A stretch of DNA of 64,000 bases from Sipunculus nudus. Lineage: Eukaryota > Annelida > Sipuncula > Golfingiida > Sipunculidae. This document shows, piece after piece, positions 52,401 through 58,309 of the stretch. Within the stretch, counting starts at the first letter, position 1. Each line of letters begins with the position of its first letter. The stretch covers positions 55,561,676 through 55,625,675 of the forward strand of contig CM049316.1 in NCBI GenBank assembly GCA_026874595.1, read 5' to 3'. The notes under the pieces were generated by a model. That model ran no database searches, was not told the DNA's origin, and saw only the letters and a program-made list of their open reading frames with translations. Made by a program: the position numbers and the translations under genes.

Positions 52401-53697
52401 CAAATTGGTAATAATTTCAAACTCTGAAATGAAACTGACCACAGAATTAGAACTAATCTATAATATTTGCTGTCTTTTGCCGTACCCCATGCCCCTATAT
52501 TTATAACCTGAACATAACCAGTTAAGCCTGTCTCAGTGTCAGGGTATAGCAATCAGCCTTAGTGGAGGCTGATTCTGGGGCTTGACACCACCGTGCTATA
52601 TGATCAATTCCCATGAATACCTCCCATACGCCAGCAGCTCAGCAAATCAATGCTGGTCTAGACCTGTAATTATTGGATGTCACCCTATATCTTAACAGAA
52701 TTGGACCTGACCGCCCAGGTTCTATTCATATCTGTGCGTGTTAACATGTTTATCACGCCTTATTTCTCTGGCTGATAATGACTCAAAGCTGGCCTCGCTG
52801 AGCTATATCCCACAAATGGTGTAAAAGCATGTCCAGCTCCCCATTATCACCCGAGAGAGGCTTTAATAACTGTAAACTTTGTCATTAGTAGAAGATACTT
52901 GCACATAATACTAATACACAGGGACCAGGTGACCGAATGATACTGATGCCTGTGACAGGAGGAGCTCTTCTCAACACCTCAGGAAGGGTTCTTCATTATG
53001 CCTTGAGCAGCATATACAGTGGGACCATGGGTATTTGCCAATAAACAGCAGGTGTTTCCAAAAAAAGGGGTTCCTTTTGTGAGTGGTTCTTGTATATCTG
53101 TGACCTCTTATAATGTTTTATGATTTTTTTTGTATATACTAATATGTTTTATAAATGTTCAAAATTATTGATTATAACACTGATTTTACATGACTTGAGT
53201 GATAAGACTCAGTCTTTATATACAAACCCCCCTCTTAATGGGCATTGCCCTATTACAATTAAGGTGTCTCTCTATTATTGATGGTTACCCTTATGAGTAG
53301 AAATAAATTACAGTAAACTCTCCAATATTGTCACCTCTTTATTACAGACAAAACCCAGGTTCTCCCTGGTTCTGTAATTGGGAGGTTCCAATATCAGACC
53401 TTCGATTCATGAAAATAAAGGTAAATTGGTGATGTATCTAGATGTACAATAATATACTGACTTAAGCAATTAATCTTTCTGGATATATAGTTGTTCTTTA
53501 TTTCAGAACACTAATCTTAACTTTTGTATATCAATATATGTGTTGTTACAGTCCTGGTATGCTGTTCTGGTGTGATGTTTTGTACTTTGTACTGCATGTA
53601 TAACTTACCTGAAGTATACAGTGAGGTATCTACCTGACGAGTACATGGCTGGTGGGCTTTCAATGCCACAAAGACCACCTGTTCCTCCAGCCTCATC
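7635..53697 (-). CDS. Partial CUB-LDLa protein gene (gene span, internal exons only)
   Basis: Seen: three minus-strand exons with good splice signals join in matching phase and read through one domain series, from the second half of a CUB domain directly into one LDLa domain, with a short Gly-Glu-Asn linker and no spacer domain. Junction phases are 2 (53609 to 13537) and 1 (13476 to 7910). Known: CUB modules bind protein partners, often with calcium, and LDLa modules are calcium-stabilised ligand-binding repeats. CUB followed by LDLa occurs in Neto and LEV-10 type receptor auxiliary proteins, LRP3/10/12 and MFRP, all membrane proteins acting at the cell surface. Inferred: an extracellular part of such a protein. 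The CUB front half, signal peptide and any membrane segment are not visible, so the subfamily is unresolved. The 40.1-kb intron carries most of the window's repeats and base-balanced islands. Existence of the gene is close to certain; the family assignment is not. Confidence 0.85.
7776..7910 (-). CDS. Exon encoding a complete LDL-receptor class A domain
   Basis: The 135-bp exon is symmetric, phase 1 at both ends, the usual layout of shuffled LDLa modules. A long pyrimidine tract ending TTTTTTACAG precedes it and TCAG/GTGAGT follows. The translation has all six LDLa cysteines in order: ENC, FQC, KKC, LMC, DHC and AKC. The Ca-binding end reads CDDVDHCGDYSDE, keeping the acidic ligands and the SDE motif, with Asp-Val in place of the common Gly-Val. 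The loop before the sixth cysteine is slightly long (TEHDGA). A calcium-binding, correctly folded module is expected. The donor is followed at once by a very short candidate intron and a cysteine-rich reading frame. Confidence 0.93.
8327..8870. mobile_element. MITE-like element with GCCTCCACCA-type ends
   Basis: The left end reads GCCTCCACCA at 8327. Inverted counterparts occur at 8642-8651 (TGGCGGAGGC) and at about 8846-8856 (CCTTGGTGGAGG), so the right edge is uncertain. The interior has the layout I recall for a non-autonomous transposon widespread in marine invertebrates: a text on repeated contact, 'AACTCATGCAATCATGG', then 'GAATTTCATGAAAAT', then 'GGGCCAATGATGAATCC'. There is no coding capacity. 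It lies in the 5.6-kb intron. Confidence 0.45.
8875..10575. other. Intronic non-coding stretch
   Basis: AT-rich intron. At about 9803 a TTAGGGGTGTAATGATG word resembles the terminus of hAT-type MITEs, but no matching opposite end was found. Nothing else was recognised. Confidence 0.4.
10576..11325. other. Base-balanced island with overlapping plus-strand frames
   Basis: About 750 bp of balanced sequence within the intron. A good acceptor-like site (GATGTTTTCTTTGCAG) lies at about 10925. Two overlapping plus frames are open: 10911-11168 and 11015-11323. The second contains DIAVVTGPDQPVGEIT and SMYQLLHANHHESKTNN and ends in a stop after DTSSL. No domain is recognised. Two overlapping open frames in one block argue for constrained non-coding DNA rather than a gene, but a nested exon is not excluded. 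Confidence 0.25.
11580..11955 (-). mobile_element. tRNA-derived SINE, copy 1
   Basis: Read on the minus strand, a tRNA-like B box (AAGTTCAAATCTA) is followed by a body containing GTGAGATTTTTCACGGTTGG, CACCCAGGGTGAGCGCTC and AGGCCTATGGGAAGACG. It ends in a TACAAAGC and CTCC-rich tail. The body is shared with the copies at 12228-13275 and 29531-29937. It is diverged, with no clear target duplication. Confidence 0.6.
12228..13275 (-). mobile_element. tRNA-derived SINE, copy 2, split by a LINE insertion
   Basis: The two halves (12228-12338 and 13034-13275) match successive parts of the SINE at 29531-29937. The B box GTGAGTTCGAATCTC lies at about 13241-13255 on the minus strand. The GGTGGAGGTAACTGCCTCC tail lies at 12236-12254. 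The interruption is the LINE tail at 12339-13033, so the SINE is the older of the two. Confidence 0.65.
12339..13033 (+). mobile_element. CR1/L2-type LINE, 3' tail inserted into a SINE
   Basis: Plus-strand reading gives SIRRFLSVNACCRLICATV, ISCLDYCNSVFAGLP and LQMVQNNAARFILKKRK, then LKQLHWLPIKYRIQYKTAVF in a shifted frame, and later APKVWNSLPLTLRKSPTL. These are the ordered conserved blocks near the end of CR1/L2/Jockey-group reverse transcriptases. The tail reads GGCACTATACAAATAC followed by (TAT/ATT) repeats. At least one frameshift is present. The fragment is truncated and dead. Confidence 0.8.
13476..13537 (-). CDS. Exon encoding the C-terminal strands of the CUB domain
   Basis: The 62-bp exon is bounded on the minus strand by TTTTGTCTTTGCAG and a GAAG/GTGAGT donor. 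It starts in phase 2 and ends in phase 1. Its frame reads TDSSGVTGKGFKFVVTAF and then Asn-Glu. This is the characteristic CUB ending, a (S/T)D-S followed by G-x-GF and an aromatic-rich last strand. The single first base completes the Arg codon left open by the exon at 53609-53697, giving YFRTDSS across the junction, as a CUB domain requires. The other two frames contain stops. It lies 40.1 kb downstream of the previous exon and 5.6 kb upstream of the LDLa exon. Confidence 0.88.
14325..14361. repeat. Short inverted repeat (hairpin)
   Basis: The perfect 10-bp arms TACCTGTCTG and CAGACAGGTA are separated by 17 bases. No function can be assigned. Confidence 0.7.
15376..15399. repeat. Perfect 24-bp palindrome
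   Basis: The sequence equals its own reverse complement over 24 bases with no spacer. Each half is GATGATCGATTA. It carries two ATCGAT words, a core recognised by Cut/Onecut-type homeodomain proteins, around a central TTATAA. Confidence 0.85.
15930..16480. other. Base-balanced island in the intron
   Basis: About 550 bp with clearly higher GC than the flanks and no repeat similarity to other parts of the window. Short frames on both strands show no domain. Candidate conserved non-coding DNA. Confidence 0.25.
17755..19042 (+). mobile_element. AGGTCA-rich element with GTATCCCCAGACA ends, copy A
   Basis: It begins AACTAGATATTTCTTGGCAC followed by AGTATCCCCAGACAA and a C-run, and ends CGACTTTATCTGGGGATACA. 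The inner parts of the two ends are inverted (GTATCCCCAGA against TCTGGGGATAC). The interior is about three tandem units of ~326 bp, marked by GAAAGAAATCTGTC near 17958, 18284 and 18611, each with AAGGTCATGACC and CAAGGTCAAGG. There is no coding capacity. The copy at 50864-52102 shares both ends and defines the edges. Non-autonomous, class unknown. Confidence 0.7.
19043..21110. other. Intronic stretch without recognised features
   Basis: AT-rich, with a more balanced part at about 20200-20600 whose open frames show no domain. A G-run lies near 19448. Confidence 0.45.
21115..21700. repeat. Minisatellite, ~38-bp unit
   Basis: About 14 imperfect copies of a unit reading GGTACCCTTGAATACAAGGG and then TTGCCCTTGGATACCACA. 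Units drift to 37-46 bp, and degenerate traces continue to about 21880. Both strands are partly open because the repeat lacks stops in some frames; the resulting peptides (such as LDTTGTIEYKGSPW) are artefacts. Confidence 0.85.
21885..22375. other. AT-rich stretch with a short TG microsatellite
   Basis: GTGTGTGTGTGTGTGCC occurs at about 22018. Nothing else was recognised. Confidence 0.5.
22380..23105. promoter_or_regulatory. Base-balanced island with a CACCTG cluster (candidate enhancer)
   Basis: Four CACCTG words lie within about 50 bp (22587, 22604, 22622, 22632). CACCTG is an E-box core recognised by bHLH factors and by Snail/ZEB zinc fingers. The island continues to about 23100 with TAATTA-type words and no open frame of interest. 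A regulatory role is an inference from clustering and composition only. Confidence 0.25.
23106..24304. other. AT-rich intronic stretch
   Basis: No repeat or exon was recognised. Small frames on both strands near 23.8-24.2 kb show no domain. Confidence 0.45.
24305..25182 (+). mobile_element. AGGTCA-rich non-autonomous element, second family
   Basis: The ends are imperfect inverted repeats, GTTATTTCACCAC at 24305 and GTGGAGAAATAAC at 25182. The interior has four diverged units of ~140 bp starting near 24550, 24701, 24839 and 24985. Each carries a CAAGGTCAAGGTCAC-like word followed by a TTTCAAACTC-TCCGAGA-TTTGG block. A 99-codon frame here is fortuitous. No transposase is present. Confidence 0.55.
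25372..25432. repeat. (TA)n microsatellite
   Basis: About 30 uninterrupted TA units, likely length-polymorphic. Confidence 0.97.
25433..27250. other. Intronic stretch with a base-balanced island
   Basis: AT-rich apart from about 26200-26480, which is balanced and contains CCACCGTGGTTAGGCGTGG. The 80-codon plus frame there shows no domain. Candidate conserved non-coding DNA. Confidence 0.3.
27253..27800. repeat. 40-bp minisatellite with a CCAAT box in most units
   Basis: About 14 head-to-tail copies of ATCACTAACAGCCAATCAGC followed by TTCTCTAGCATGATGACCTA. Neighbouring units differ by a few bases; two adjacent units near 27700-27780 are identical. Twelve or so copies keep CCAAT, usually as AGCCAATCAG, which fits the NF-Y consensus with its flanks. 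The array lies deep in the 40-kb intron. Confidence 0.93.
27801..29515. other. AT-rich intronic stretch
   Basis: No gene or repeat was recognised. Confidence 0.5.
29516..29952 (-). mobile_element. tRNA-derived SINE, copy 3, with intact target duplication
   Basis: The body (29531-29937) lies between perfect 15-bp duplications AGATAGCACACTTTT (29516-29530 and 29938-29952). On the minus strand it starts with a tRNA-like head: an A-box-like GTAAAGGAGTAGAGC, then the B box GTGAGTTCAAATCTC. A ~300-bp body follows, ending GGAGGAAGTTTCTGCCACC and an A-rich tail. The perfect duplication makes it the youngest of the three copies in the window. Confidence 0.85.
29953..31980. other. AT-rich intronic stretch with a weak tandem pattern
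   Basis: At about 30340-30620 the phrase (T)ATCA(A/T)GGTCTTTATT(T)GGTCAACAA recurs about every 60 bp in 3-4 diverged copies. No exon was recognised. Confidence 0.4.
32150..32536. repeat. Minisatellite, 35-bp unit
   Basis: About ten nearly identical copies of CTCTGGATTTTCTGGAATGA followed by TTAACAGTTTAATAT. Diverged relatives extend upstream to about 31985. High identity between units suggests recent expansion. Confidence 0.93.
32537..33219. other. Base-balanced island, then AT-rich sequence
   Basis: 32540-32860 is balanced and non-repetitive, with no open frame of note. It is a candidate conserved non-coding block beginning exactly where the 35-bp array ends. Confidence 0.25.
33220..36286 (+). 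mobile_element. Unclassified interspersed repeat, copy 1
   Basis: It begins ACAAGGGACCCATGGGTCAC followed by GGTGCTCAGCTGA and ends GACTTATAGTCAGCATAGC followed by TAAAAA. The stretch from 33868 on is closely similar to 59230-60930. A ~560-bp module (TTTAAGGTA, TTTTGGGTA, CATTATGTTTGGGCC, GTTTTGATATTAGGCAG) occurs twice here, at about 35070 and 35670. A GACGGACGGAC-rich tail lies at 36180-36232. About 580 bp between 33255 and 33840 has no counterpart in copy 3 and is probably an insertion. The 81-codon frame shared with copy 3 (DGQASGQNGLIPLFHFQ) is short and probably not coding. Confidence 0.65.
36287..37692. other. AT-rich intronic stretch
   Basis: No feature was recognised. Confidence 0.5.
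37693..38037. mobile_element. PIF/Harbinger-like MITE, 339 bp
   Basis: Inverted ends of about 34 bp begin GGCCAAAA and contain GGTATGGTTCTCAGGCAC on both sides (37696 and 38034). TAA flanks both ends, fitting the 3-bp TWA target duplication of PIF/Harbinger elements. The interior is AT-rich and has no transposase. Confidence 0.75.
38038..39290. other. Intronic stretch, no recognised feature
   Basis: Mixed composition. TTGCCATTT/CTGTGCCATT words repeat loosely at 38085-38280. Confidence 0.4.
39295..39725. repeat. Weak degenerate tandem pattern
   Basis: Words such as GGCAGATT(T)CAAAT, CTAGGC(C/A)AAA and AAAATTTTTATTTGG recur irregularly over about 430 bp. An old, highly diverged array is possible. 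Confidence 0.25.
39726..41785. other. Intronic stretch with an island and a poly-C tract
   Basis: About 40540-40860 is base-balanced, with overlapping frames on both strands and no domain. A run of 21 C lies at 40917-40937. The remainder is AT-rich. Confidence 0.35.
41794..42273 (+). CDS. Longest non-repetitive open frame; orphan, doubtful
   Basis: A 159-codon plus frame opens at a TTG; its first ATG is at codon 9 (MGHTMLV). The sequence is base-balanced amid AT-rich DNA and not low-complexity, with segments such as ISLADTTDEDS-like acidic text and QPPTVFQLLAHKTGATSG. It ends in a hydrophobic LIILCVVV just before the stop. I recognise no domain, promoter or splice site. It lies inside the 40-kb intron on the opposite strand. 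It may be a nested orphan gene or, more likely, a conserved non-coding island open by chance. Confidence 0.2.
   Translation: MSSHLQIGMGHTMLVSADTTDEDSIPTSIRQALHVFVKSCGTESGRDAAFLPRGSIQRCNINKKPPSLIGQPPTVFQLLAHKTGATSGQHHLSFRTWQPYMHILVHYSPFSIELINESFNWKEPSLVYTRDLITSWPGHSSPQFEGWPCVPLIILCVVV
42274..45000. other. AT-rich intronic stretch with small local duplications
   Basis: An AATTAGAGGCACCTC(C/G)GTGACT phrase is duplicated at about 42315-42380, and AATAAAATATTAATGGACA at 42427-42466. No exon was found. Confidence 0.4.
45001..47431 (+). mobile_element. Unclassified interspersed repeat, copy 2
   Basis: It starts AACAAGGGACCCATGGGTCA and then CGGCGCTCAGCTG, and ends ATAGTCAGCTGAGCTAAAAA. The ~560-bp module seen in copy 1 occurs twice (about 46320 and 47020, the second shortened). 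The tail has GGACGGACGGACAGACAGAC-type sequence at 47343-47380. The first ~1.2 kb differs from copies 1 and 3, so a foreign insertion or a different subfamily is likely. Confidence 0.6.
47432..50863. other. Intronic stretch with a short tandem repeat and an island
   Basis: A ~115-bp unit (TTAGATTCACTTAATAT, then AAAGACTATATTTCCCA, then CCCTTTTATA) occurs about 2.5 times at 48298-48580. 49250-49780 is base-balanced and non-repetitive, a candidate conserved block. A 26-bp duplication (GTGTGAGAAGATTTCTGCAT) lies at 50680-50727. Confidence 0.4.
50864..52102 (+). mobile_element. AGGTCA-rich element with GTATCCCCAGACA ends, copy B
   Basis: Both ends match copy A: AACTAGACATTTCTTGGCAC then AGTATCCCCAGACA, and CGACTTTGTCTGGGGATACA. 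The first half of the interior differs. It has three ~146-bp units, each with CCTTGACCTTTGACC(T) (about 51145, 51291, 51435). The second half has one ~326-bp unit like those in copy A. TGACCTTTGACCT is a DR1-type nuclear receptor site, and TGACCTTGA is an extended half-site. No coding capacity. Confidence 0.7.
52103..53608. other. End of the 40-kb intron, partly base-balanced
   Basis: About 52440-53000 is base-balanced, with no exon-like frame. The rest is AT-rich. No further CUB exon was found next to 53609. Confidence 0.35.
53609..53697 (-). CDS. Exon encoding the middle of a CUB domain
   Basis: The 89-bp exon lies between a TTTTCAG acceptor and a CAG/GTAAGT donor on the minus strand. It begins in phase 0 and ends in phase 2. 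The translation contains GGLCGIESPPAMYSSGRYL followed by TVYF. This is the CUB segment around the third conserved cysteine (the LCG motif), a Pro-Pro turn and the SSG-x-x-LTV-x-F strand. The initial Asp-Glu probably corresponds to the calcium-site Asp of the usual DG turn. The first two CUB cysteines and the front beta strands should come from an upstream exon ending in phase 0, which I did not find in 53.7-64 kb. A ~42-bp tandem array begins about 20 bp outside the acceptor. Open frames on other readings of this stretch are shadows. Confidence 0.88.
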
Positions 53698-53715
53698 CTG
53701 AAAACATACAAATAC

Positions 53716-54131
53716 TGTAGAAACTTGTGTATATGGCTAGAAAAAAATATTGCAGAATCTATTAAGACCCATGTAAATTCCTGGAAACAAAAGTAGAATC
53801 TGTAGAAACTCTAGTGTATGCCTAGAAATTGATGTAGAACCAGTAGTAACTTGTATATTCCTGGAAAATACATGCAAAATCTGTAGAAACTCATGTATAT
53901 TCCAGGAATTATATGCTGAATCTGTAGAAACTCATGTATATTCCTGGAAACATAAGTAGAATATGTAGAAACTCCTGCCTATGCCTAGAAGTCAACGCAG
54001 AACCAGTAGAAACTTGGGTATTTGCATTTAAATATTTACAGTTTCTGTAGAAATTCATGTATATTCCTAGAAATATATAAAAAATCTGTAGAAACTTATG
54101 TATAATCCTAGGAATATAAGTAGATTCTGTT
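53716..54131. repeat. Minisatellite, ~42-bp unit, beside the CUB exon
   Basis: About ten diverged copies of TGTAGAAACTCATGTATATT followed by CCTGGAAATATAAGTAGAATC. The array begins about 20 bp from the acceptor of the exon ending at 53697 and so forms the end of the upstream intron. Confidence 0.85.
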
Positions 54132-55619
54132 GGTGCTTATCAACTGATGCTGTAATGATATTAGTTCATAGTTTACTTGCTAACAACTAATTGTGACAGT
54201 CTGTTGTTAGATGTCTCTGAGAATCAACTTGCTGAGATACAACTATTTGCTGCTATGGTTGTCACCAAATTAAGCTGATGGAAACACATGCCTAGCACAC
54301 TGAATAGTCTTCATTGATTTTTAGTTTTCAAATAACTTCATGGTATGCATGTTCATGATTTAAATGAGGATGTTTTCTGGAAGCACAGTTTAAATATTGT
54401 CGTTCCATGTTTTACTGTAAGGTCATTTATCAGCAACTGTATATATTGAGAAATGGTGTTATAGCAACTGTACATTATCATTATGATAAAATAATCCAGG
54501 AATTAAACCTTATGCAACTCTGGCTTAAGCTGCAGCAAAAAATCACAACATTCCTTAACATGGGTGAATCATGCCAGGTCTAATTGTACTGTGCTGCACT
54601 GGTGACACATCGTTGTATCAAGAGTGTCTGCGGCACATTTTTTCTCGGGATCTTGGTAGGCCAATCTCTACACGATCACTCCCTGGTGTAATGCCTGGGG
54701 CAGGCTTTCAGGCCAATATATACGACATTCCAGCAATAATAAAACAAGGCCCAGAAAAGTTTTGTTGTTCCTTAATGGTGGAAAAGACCTAGACTCTCCT
54801 AGCAACACTGTAATTATCTGATTGACTTGATTACTATAAGACTAGATAGGATCACTATTAATAACCAGCAAACAGCCAGTCATCAGGATTAGTTCTCATT
54901 CTTTTAGCTGGCCTGCATTTGGTCTTATGACAAGATGATTACCTCATAGTCTTAAAGCAATAAGCAGATGGTATAAACCCCCTATACCTACATAATGCAA
55001 CAGAAAGTATATACGAGTGAAACTAATTAAGGTATGTAATTATATTACATCTTGACACATATATTCTACACAGTACCACAGGGATTTTTTACAGGGATAT
55101 GTGACAGCATTCATATTAGGCCTACCTATTCTTATTTTTGAAACCATGAAATGCTGCCTTTCAACAGATGAAATTTCAAAAACTGCTCGATGTGACATCG
55201 TGTCTAGAGCAAGTTAATTACGTTCTTGAAACAAGAATACTGTGGCACTGATGGTGCTGTTCTATCCTAGACTTTGGCAGGACTCACTTCTAATTTGGTT
55301 CCATCTACTTACCACTATATACAAAAATTTTAACTTTAAAATTGTGAAATTAAAACTGTATGACATAGAATATTAATCAATGCCACAAGTCCTGTTCACT
55401 GTATAAAGCTACCCAAAATCCATGGGCATATCAAATTTCAGAACAATCCACTGAGTCAATGGTAAGCTGAATGACTGAATTTTTTGTAAAAAGACTAGGT
55501 AGCCCCATGAGTCTTGTACCACAGATTAAGCTGATATTCAAGATAAATGTGCTCACCAAATTTCAGAACAATCATGCACTGAATACTGAAAAATTGCACA
55601 CTTATGAACATTTCCTGGC
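54132..55619. other. Non-coding stretch with a small base-balanced island
   Basis: About 54560-54790 is balanced, with a 73-codon plus frame and no recognised domain. Two loose copies of AAATTTCAGAACAATC(C/A) occur at about 55434 and 55558. Confidence 0.35.
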
Positions 55620-57401
55620 TTAGGCCAGACTTTTTTAATTTTTCGGTTTACAAACCCGCCGACCTCCGATTTCCTCATTTCAGAAAAAAAATAAAATTGG
55701 CATTTTGACTTTTTTTACCTTTTATATTGCGTCGCGGAATGCAACACGGTTGTTGACAAATGAAATGTTTAGTGACTGTGTTTATTAGATCACTTCAAAA
55801 GTTAGAACTCTTATGATTGGCTAATAAGGTCACTTTCATAATGACAGGTGGAGGGTTTAAGCCAATCACAATAGGGTATCCGTGGGCCATAAATGCAATT
55901 GATTGGCCATCAAGTAGTCAAAAGATTCAGCAGGGAAATTGAGAATTCTTGGAGAGTTTTCAAAGTTTGTTTTCAGCACTACAGTACATTTTCAAAACAG
56001 CGTTTAGGTCATATTTACCTCGTTAAACATATTTGTTATAGATAGATGTGAATTAGAAAAGAAAATTAGTTTGGTTGCATAGCGGCTATACCAGCTTGCC
56101 ACTGTTAATAACTTGCTGGATATACAAACAAATTTACTTCTTAAGACTAATTATTGCACTCAAAGTCAGAGGCTATTTATTACTGCAAATTGGCTAAGTT
56201 TCACAAGTTTACTCTTAAAAAATATTATAACTTGTCAAAACTTAAAAACATAGTCTTGTAACGCTTAAAAGAAAATTACTGAACAGATGAAATTATATAC
56301 TGCATGAGGTCATCATGTACTCTTAGAAAACTCCAGGAATTCACCGGGTTTCTGCAGTATTTTCGACTATCTGTAGTCTTAGTTGCGCGGGTTTATGTAA
56401 AGCATTGGCTTTGCGGGTATTTTTATTGTCAAAACAAGCTAAAATAAAAGTCATTTAAAATGCAGAAACTTTAAAAGGATTAATTTAATTGTTCCAAACA
56501 GATGTGATGGAATTAAGCTTTGTTGTGTATGGATGCCGAAAAGTTATACCAGACTGACAGTGACCAAGTGACGGCATATTAAACTGAGTACGGTACGTAC
56601 TGTCACGGCCGTGATAAGAAATGCAGTTCTCTATTAATAAATAAAGATTATTAATACTTTTTTAAATTTTAAAATAGTTGAATAATTCAATGTTATCTCC
56701 AATGGAAACCTCATTTTATTAGCAGTTGTTGTATATTCAAAGGACTATCAAACATGTGCAACACCAAAAAGGAAATGGTCATGAATAAAACAACTCGCGT
56801 TCCATGTTGTTGACATTTGATAAACAATGGGCGAATAGCTGAAAGTCGCATATTGTCGTTGTTATTGTCATTCACGACTGAAAATTAAAAACTGCATTCT
56901 ATCATGCTAGCAGTGAATATTAAGTATTCTCTTTGCATATCTGACAAAAATATATTATTTTGTATTTGTATAAGTATTTGACTGGTCTTTAATTTGTAAA
57001 ACTTTATAAAATAGGCAGTTCACTTGGCAGTGACAGAGACTGAAGTTTTATTTCAGATGTGTATGAAATCATATTTAAGTTTTACTGTTTAAACTTTTAT
57101 TTGTCATTATTTTACCTTCAATGACATTTGAATGGCTTGAAATAACATGGCACACACATGATTCATGTGGAAACCTCAAGAGGATGATGATAATATTTTA
57201 ATTTTTATATATTACTTATATATTTTATACAGGTTTATATAGTGCCATTTAAATATGAATTTTATAACCCAACTGTACAATACAGGATTCACCAACACAA
57301 GTATCCAGGTTTGTTCCAATTTTTTTTTTTTTTCCTACCTCCTACCTATCATTTTTGTCAATCATGTTCGTAAACCAAAGAATTAAAAAAGTCTGGCCTT
57401 A
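55620..57401. mobile_element. PIF/Harbinger-like non-autonomous element, 1.78 kb
   Basis: Inverted ends of over 30 bp read GGCCAGACTTTTTTAATT and continue TTTGGTTTAC with few mismatches (from 55623 and from 57398). The 3-bp direct repeat TTA flanks both ends (55620-55622, 57399-57401), fitting the TWA duplication of PIF/Harbinger. About 1.7 kb of interior holds no transposase frame, so mobilisation would need a partner. Confidence 0.75.
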
Positions 57402-57430
57402 CTGTTAGATATATATTTCTGCTCTTCTAG

Positions 57431-57560
57431 GTATTCCAAGAAATATCAATGTTTATTACAGACCTCCATTGCATGGCTATGTAGCTTCCTTGAGCCGAGT
57501 AAGGAAAGTTCAAGATGAAAGAGTCCCTAATAGACAGGCCACACATGTTCAACAGGCCAG
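57431..57560 (+). CDS. Possible plus-strand exon, unrecognised
   Basis: A pyrimidine-rich acceptor (TTTCTGCTCTTCTAG) precedes a frame in phase 1 reading IPRNINVYYRPPLHGYVAS and then LSRVRKVQDERVPNRQA. A weak donor, CCAG/GTCAGT, lies at 57561; without it the frame runs to a stop at 57657. The text is protein-like and basic. It lies 30 bp from the end of the PIF-like element. No domain is recognised. Confidence 0.25.
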
Positions 57561-57669
57561 GTCAGTCCTTAAACATGTGTTACAGGCTGGTCCAGCCCTC
57601 ACATTAGCTGGAGGAACACCACCAGTTAGCCATTGTTTACACAGCCCTAGACAATGAAGTTAAGCCACA

Positions 57670-57957
57670 CCATAGTGACCACCCACCATTAACTGTCTGG
57701 GTCATCAGACAGGCAGCTACAGAGAAAACCAAGGGGTCTCCACAGACTATAGAAGACCCAAGACAAAACAGCACTGTCAGCCCATGGGCCATGTCTCTTA
57801 GTTGAATATATTTTGTGATATTTATTCTTTTCTTTCAGTGACCACCCACTATTAACTGTCTGGGTCATCAGACAGGCCGCTACAGAGAAACCATGGGGTC
57901 TCCACAGACTATAGAGGACCCAAGACAAAACAGCACTTTCGGCCCATAGGCCATGTG
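57670..57957. repeat. Tandem duplication, ~125-bp core
   Basis: Two copies (about 57674-57796 and 57838-57957) share AGTGACCACCCACCATTAAC, TGTCTGGGTCATCAGACAGG and CAAGACAAAACAGCAC with a few differences. Each is open on one or both strands, which inflates minus-strand frames here. Confidence 0.85.
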
Positions 57958-57961
57958 TTAC

Positions 57962-58175
57962 AGGGTGACATAAAAGCGGACCGAACTGTCTTGCTAGTGA
58001 AGCTTGCTTTGCTGATGAAGTGGACTTGTGCACCACCCACATGGATTCAAATCCCAGATCGGCCCAGTATTTTCCCCTGAATAATTTGTTTTCATAACAA
58101 AATGTGGGCTTGTCCGGGATTTGAACCCATGTGGGTGGTGCACAAGTCCGGCATGGTCCGCTTTTATGTCACCCC
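57962..58175. repeat. Fold-back repeat with tRNA-like B boxes
   Basis: The left arm runs GGTGACATAAAAGCGGACC, a ~38-bp insertion, then GGACTTGTGCACCACCCACA followed by GGATTCAAATCCC. The right arm is its inverse (GGGATTTGAACCC, then TGTGGGTGGTGCACAAGTCC, then GGTCCGCTTTTATGTCACC). GGTTCAAATCCC matches a tRNA B box, so two SINE-type units in opposite orientation are likely. Confidence 0.7.
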
Positions 58176-58309
58176 ATAACACACCCCCTCTTAAGAGCGT
58201 TCTGCTATTAGAACAAGACTATTATCCCAGGAGTCACACTTTTGTGAGCTTATTTCCTGGGCAACAAAGTTTACCGTCATGTTGGACGAGCCCCTATTTT
58301 TTTAAGAAG

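Noticed and set aside
57689-58042. 117-codon minus frame with an internal protein repeat
   Set aside because: The internal repeat is the tandem duplication at 57.67-57.96 kb, and the N-terminal part lies in the fold-back tRNA-like repeat.
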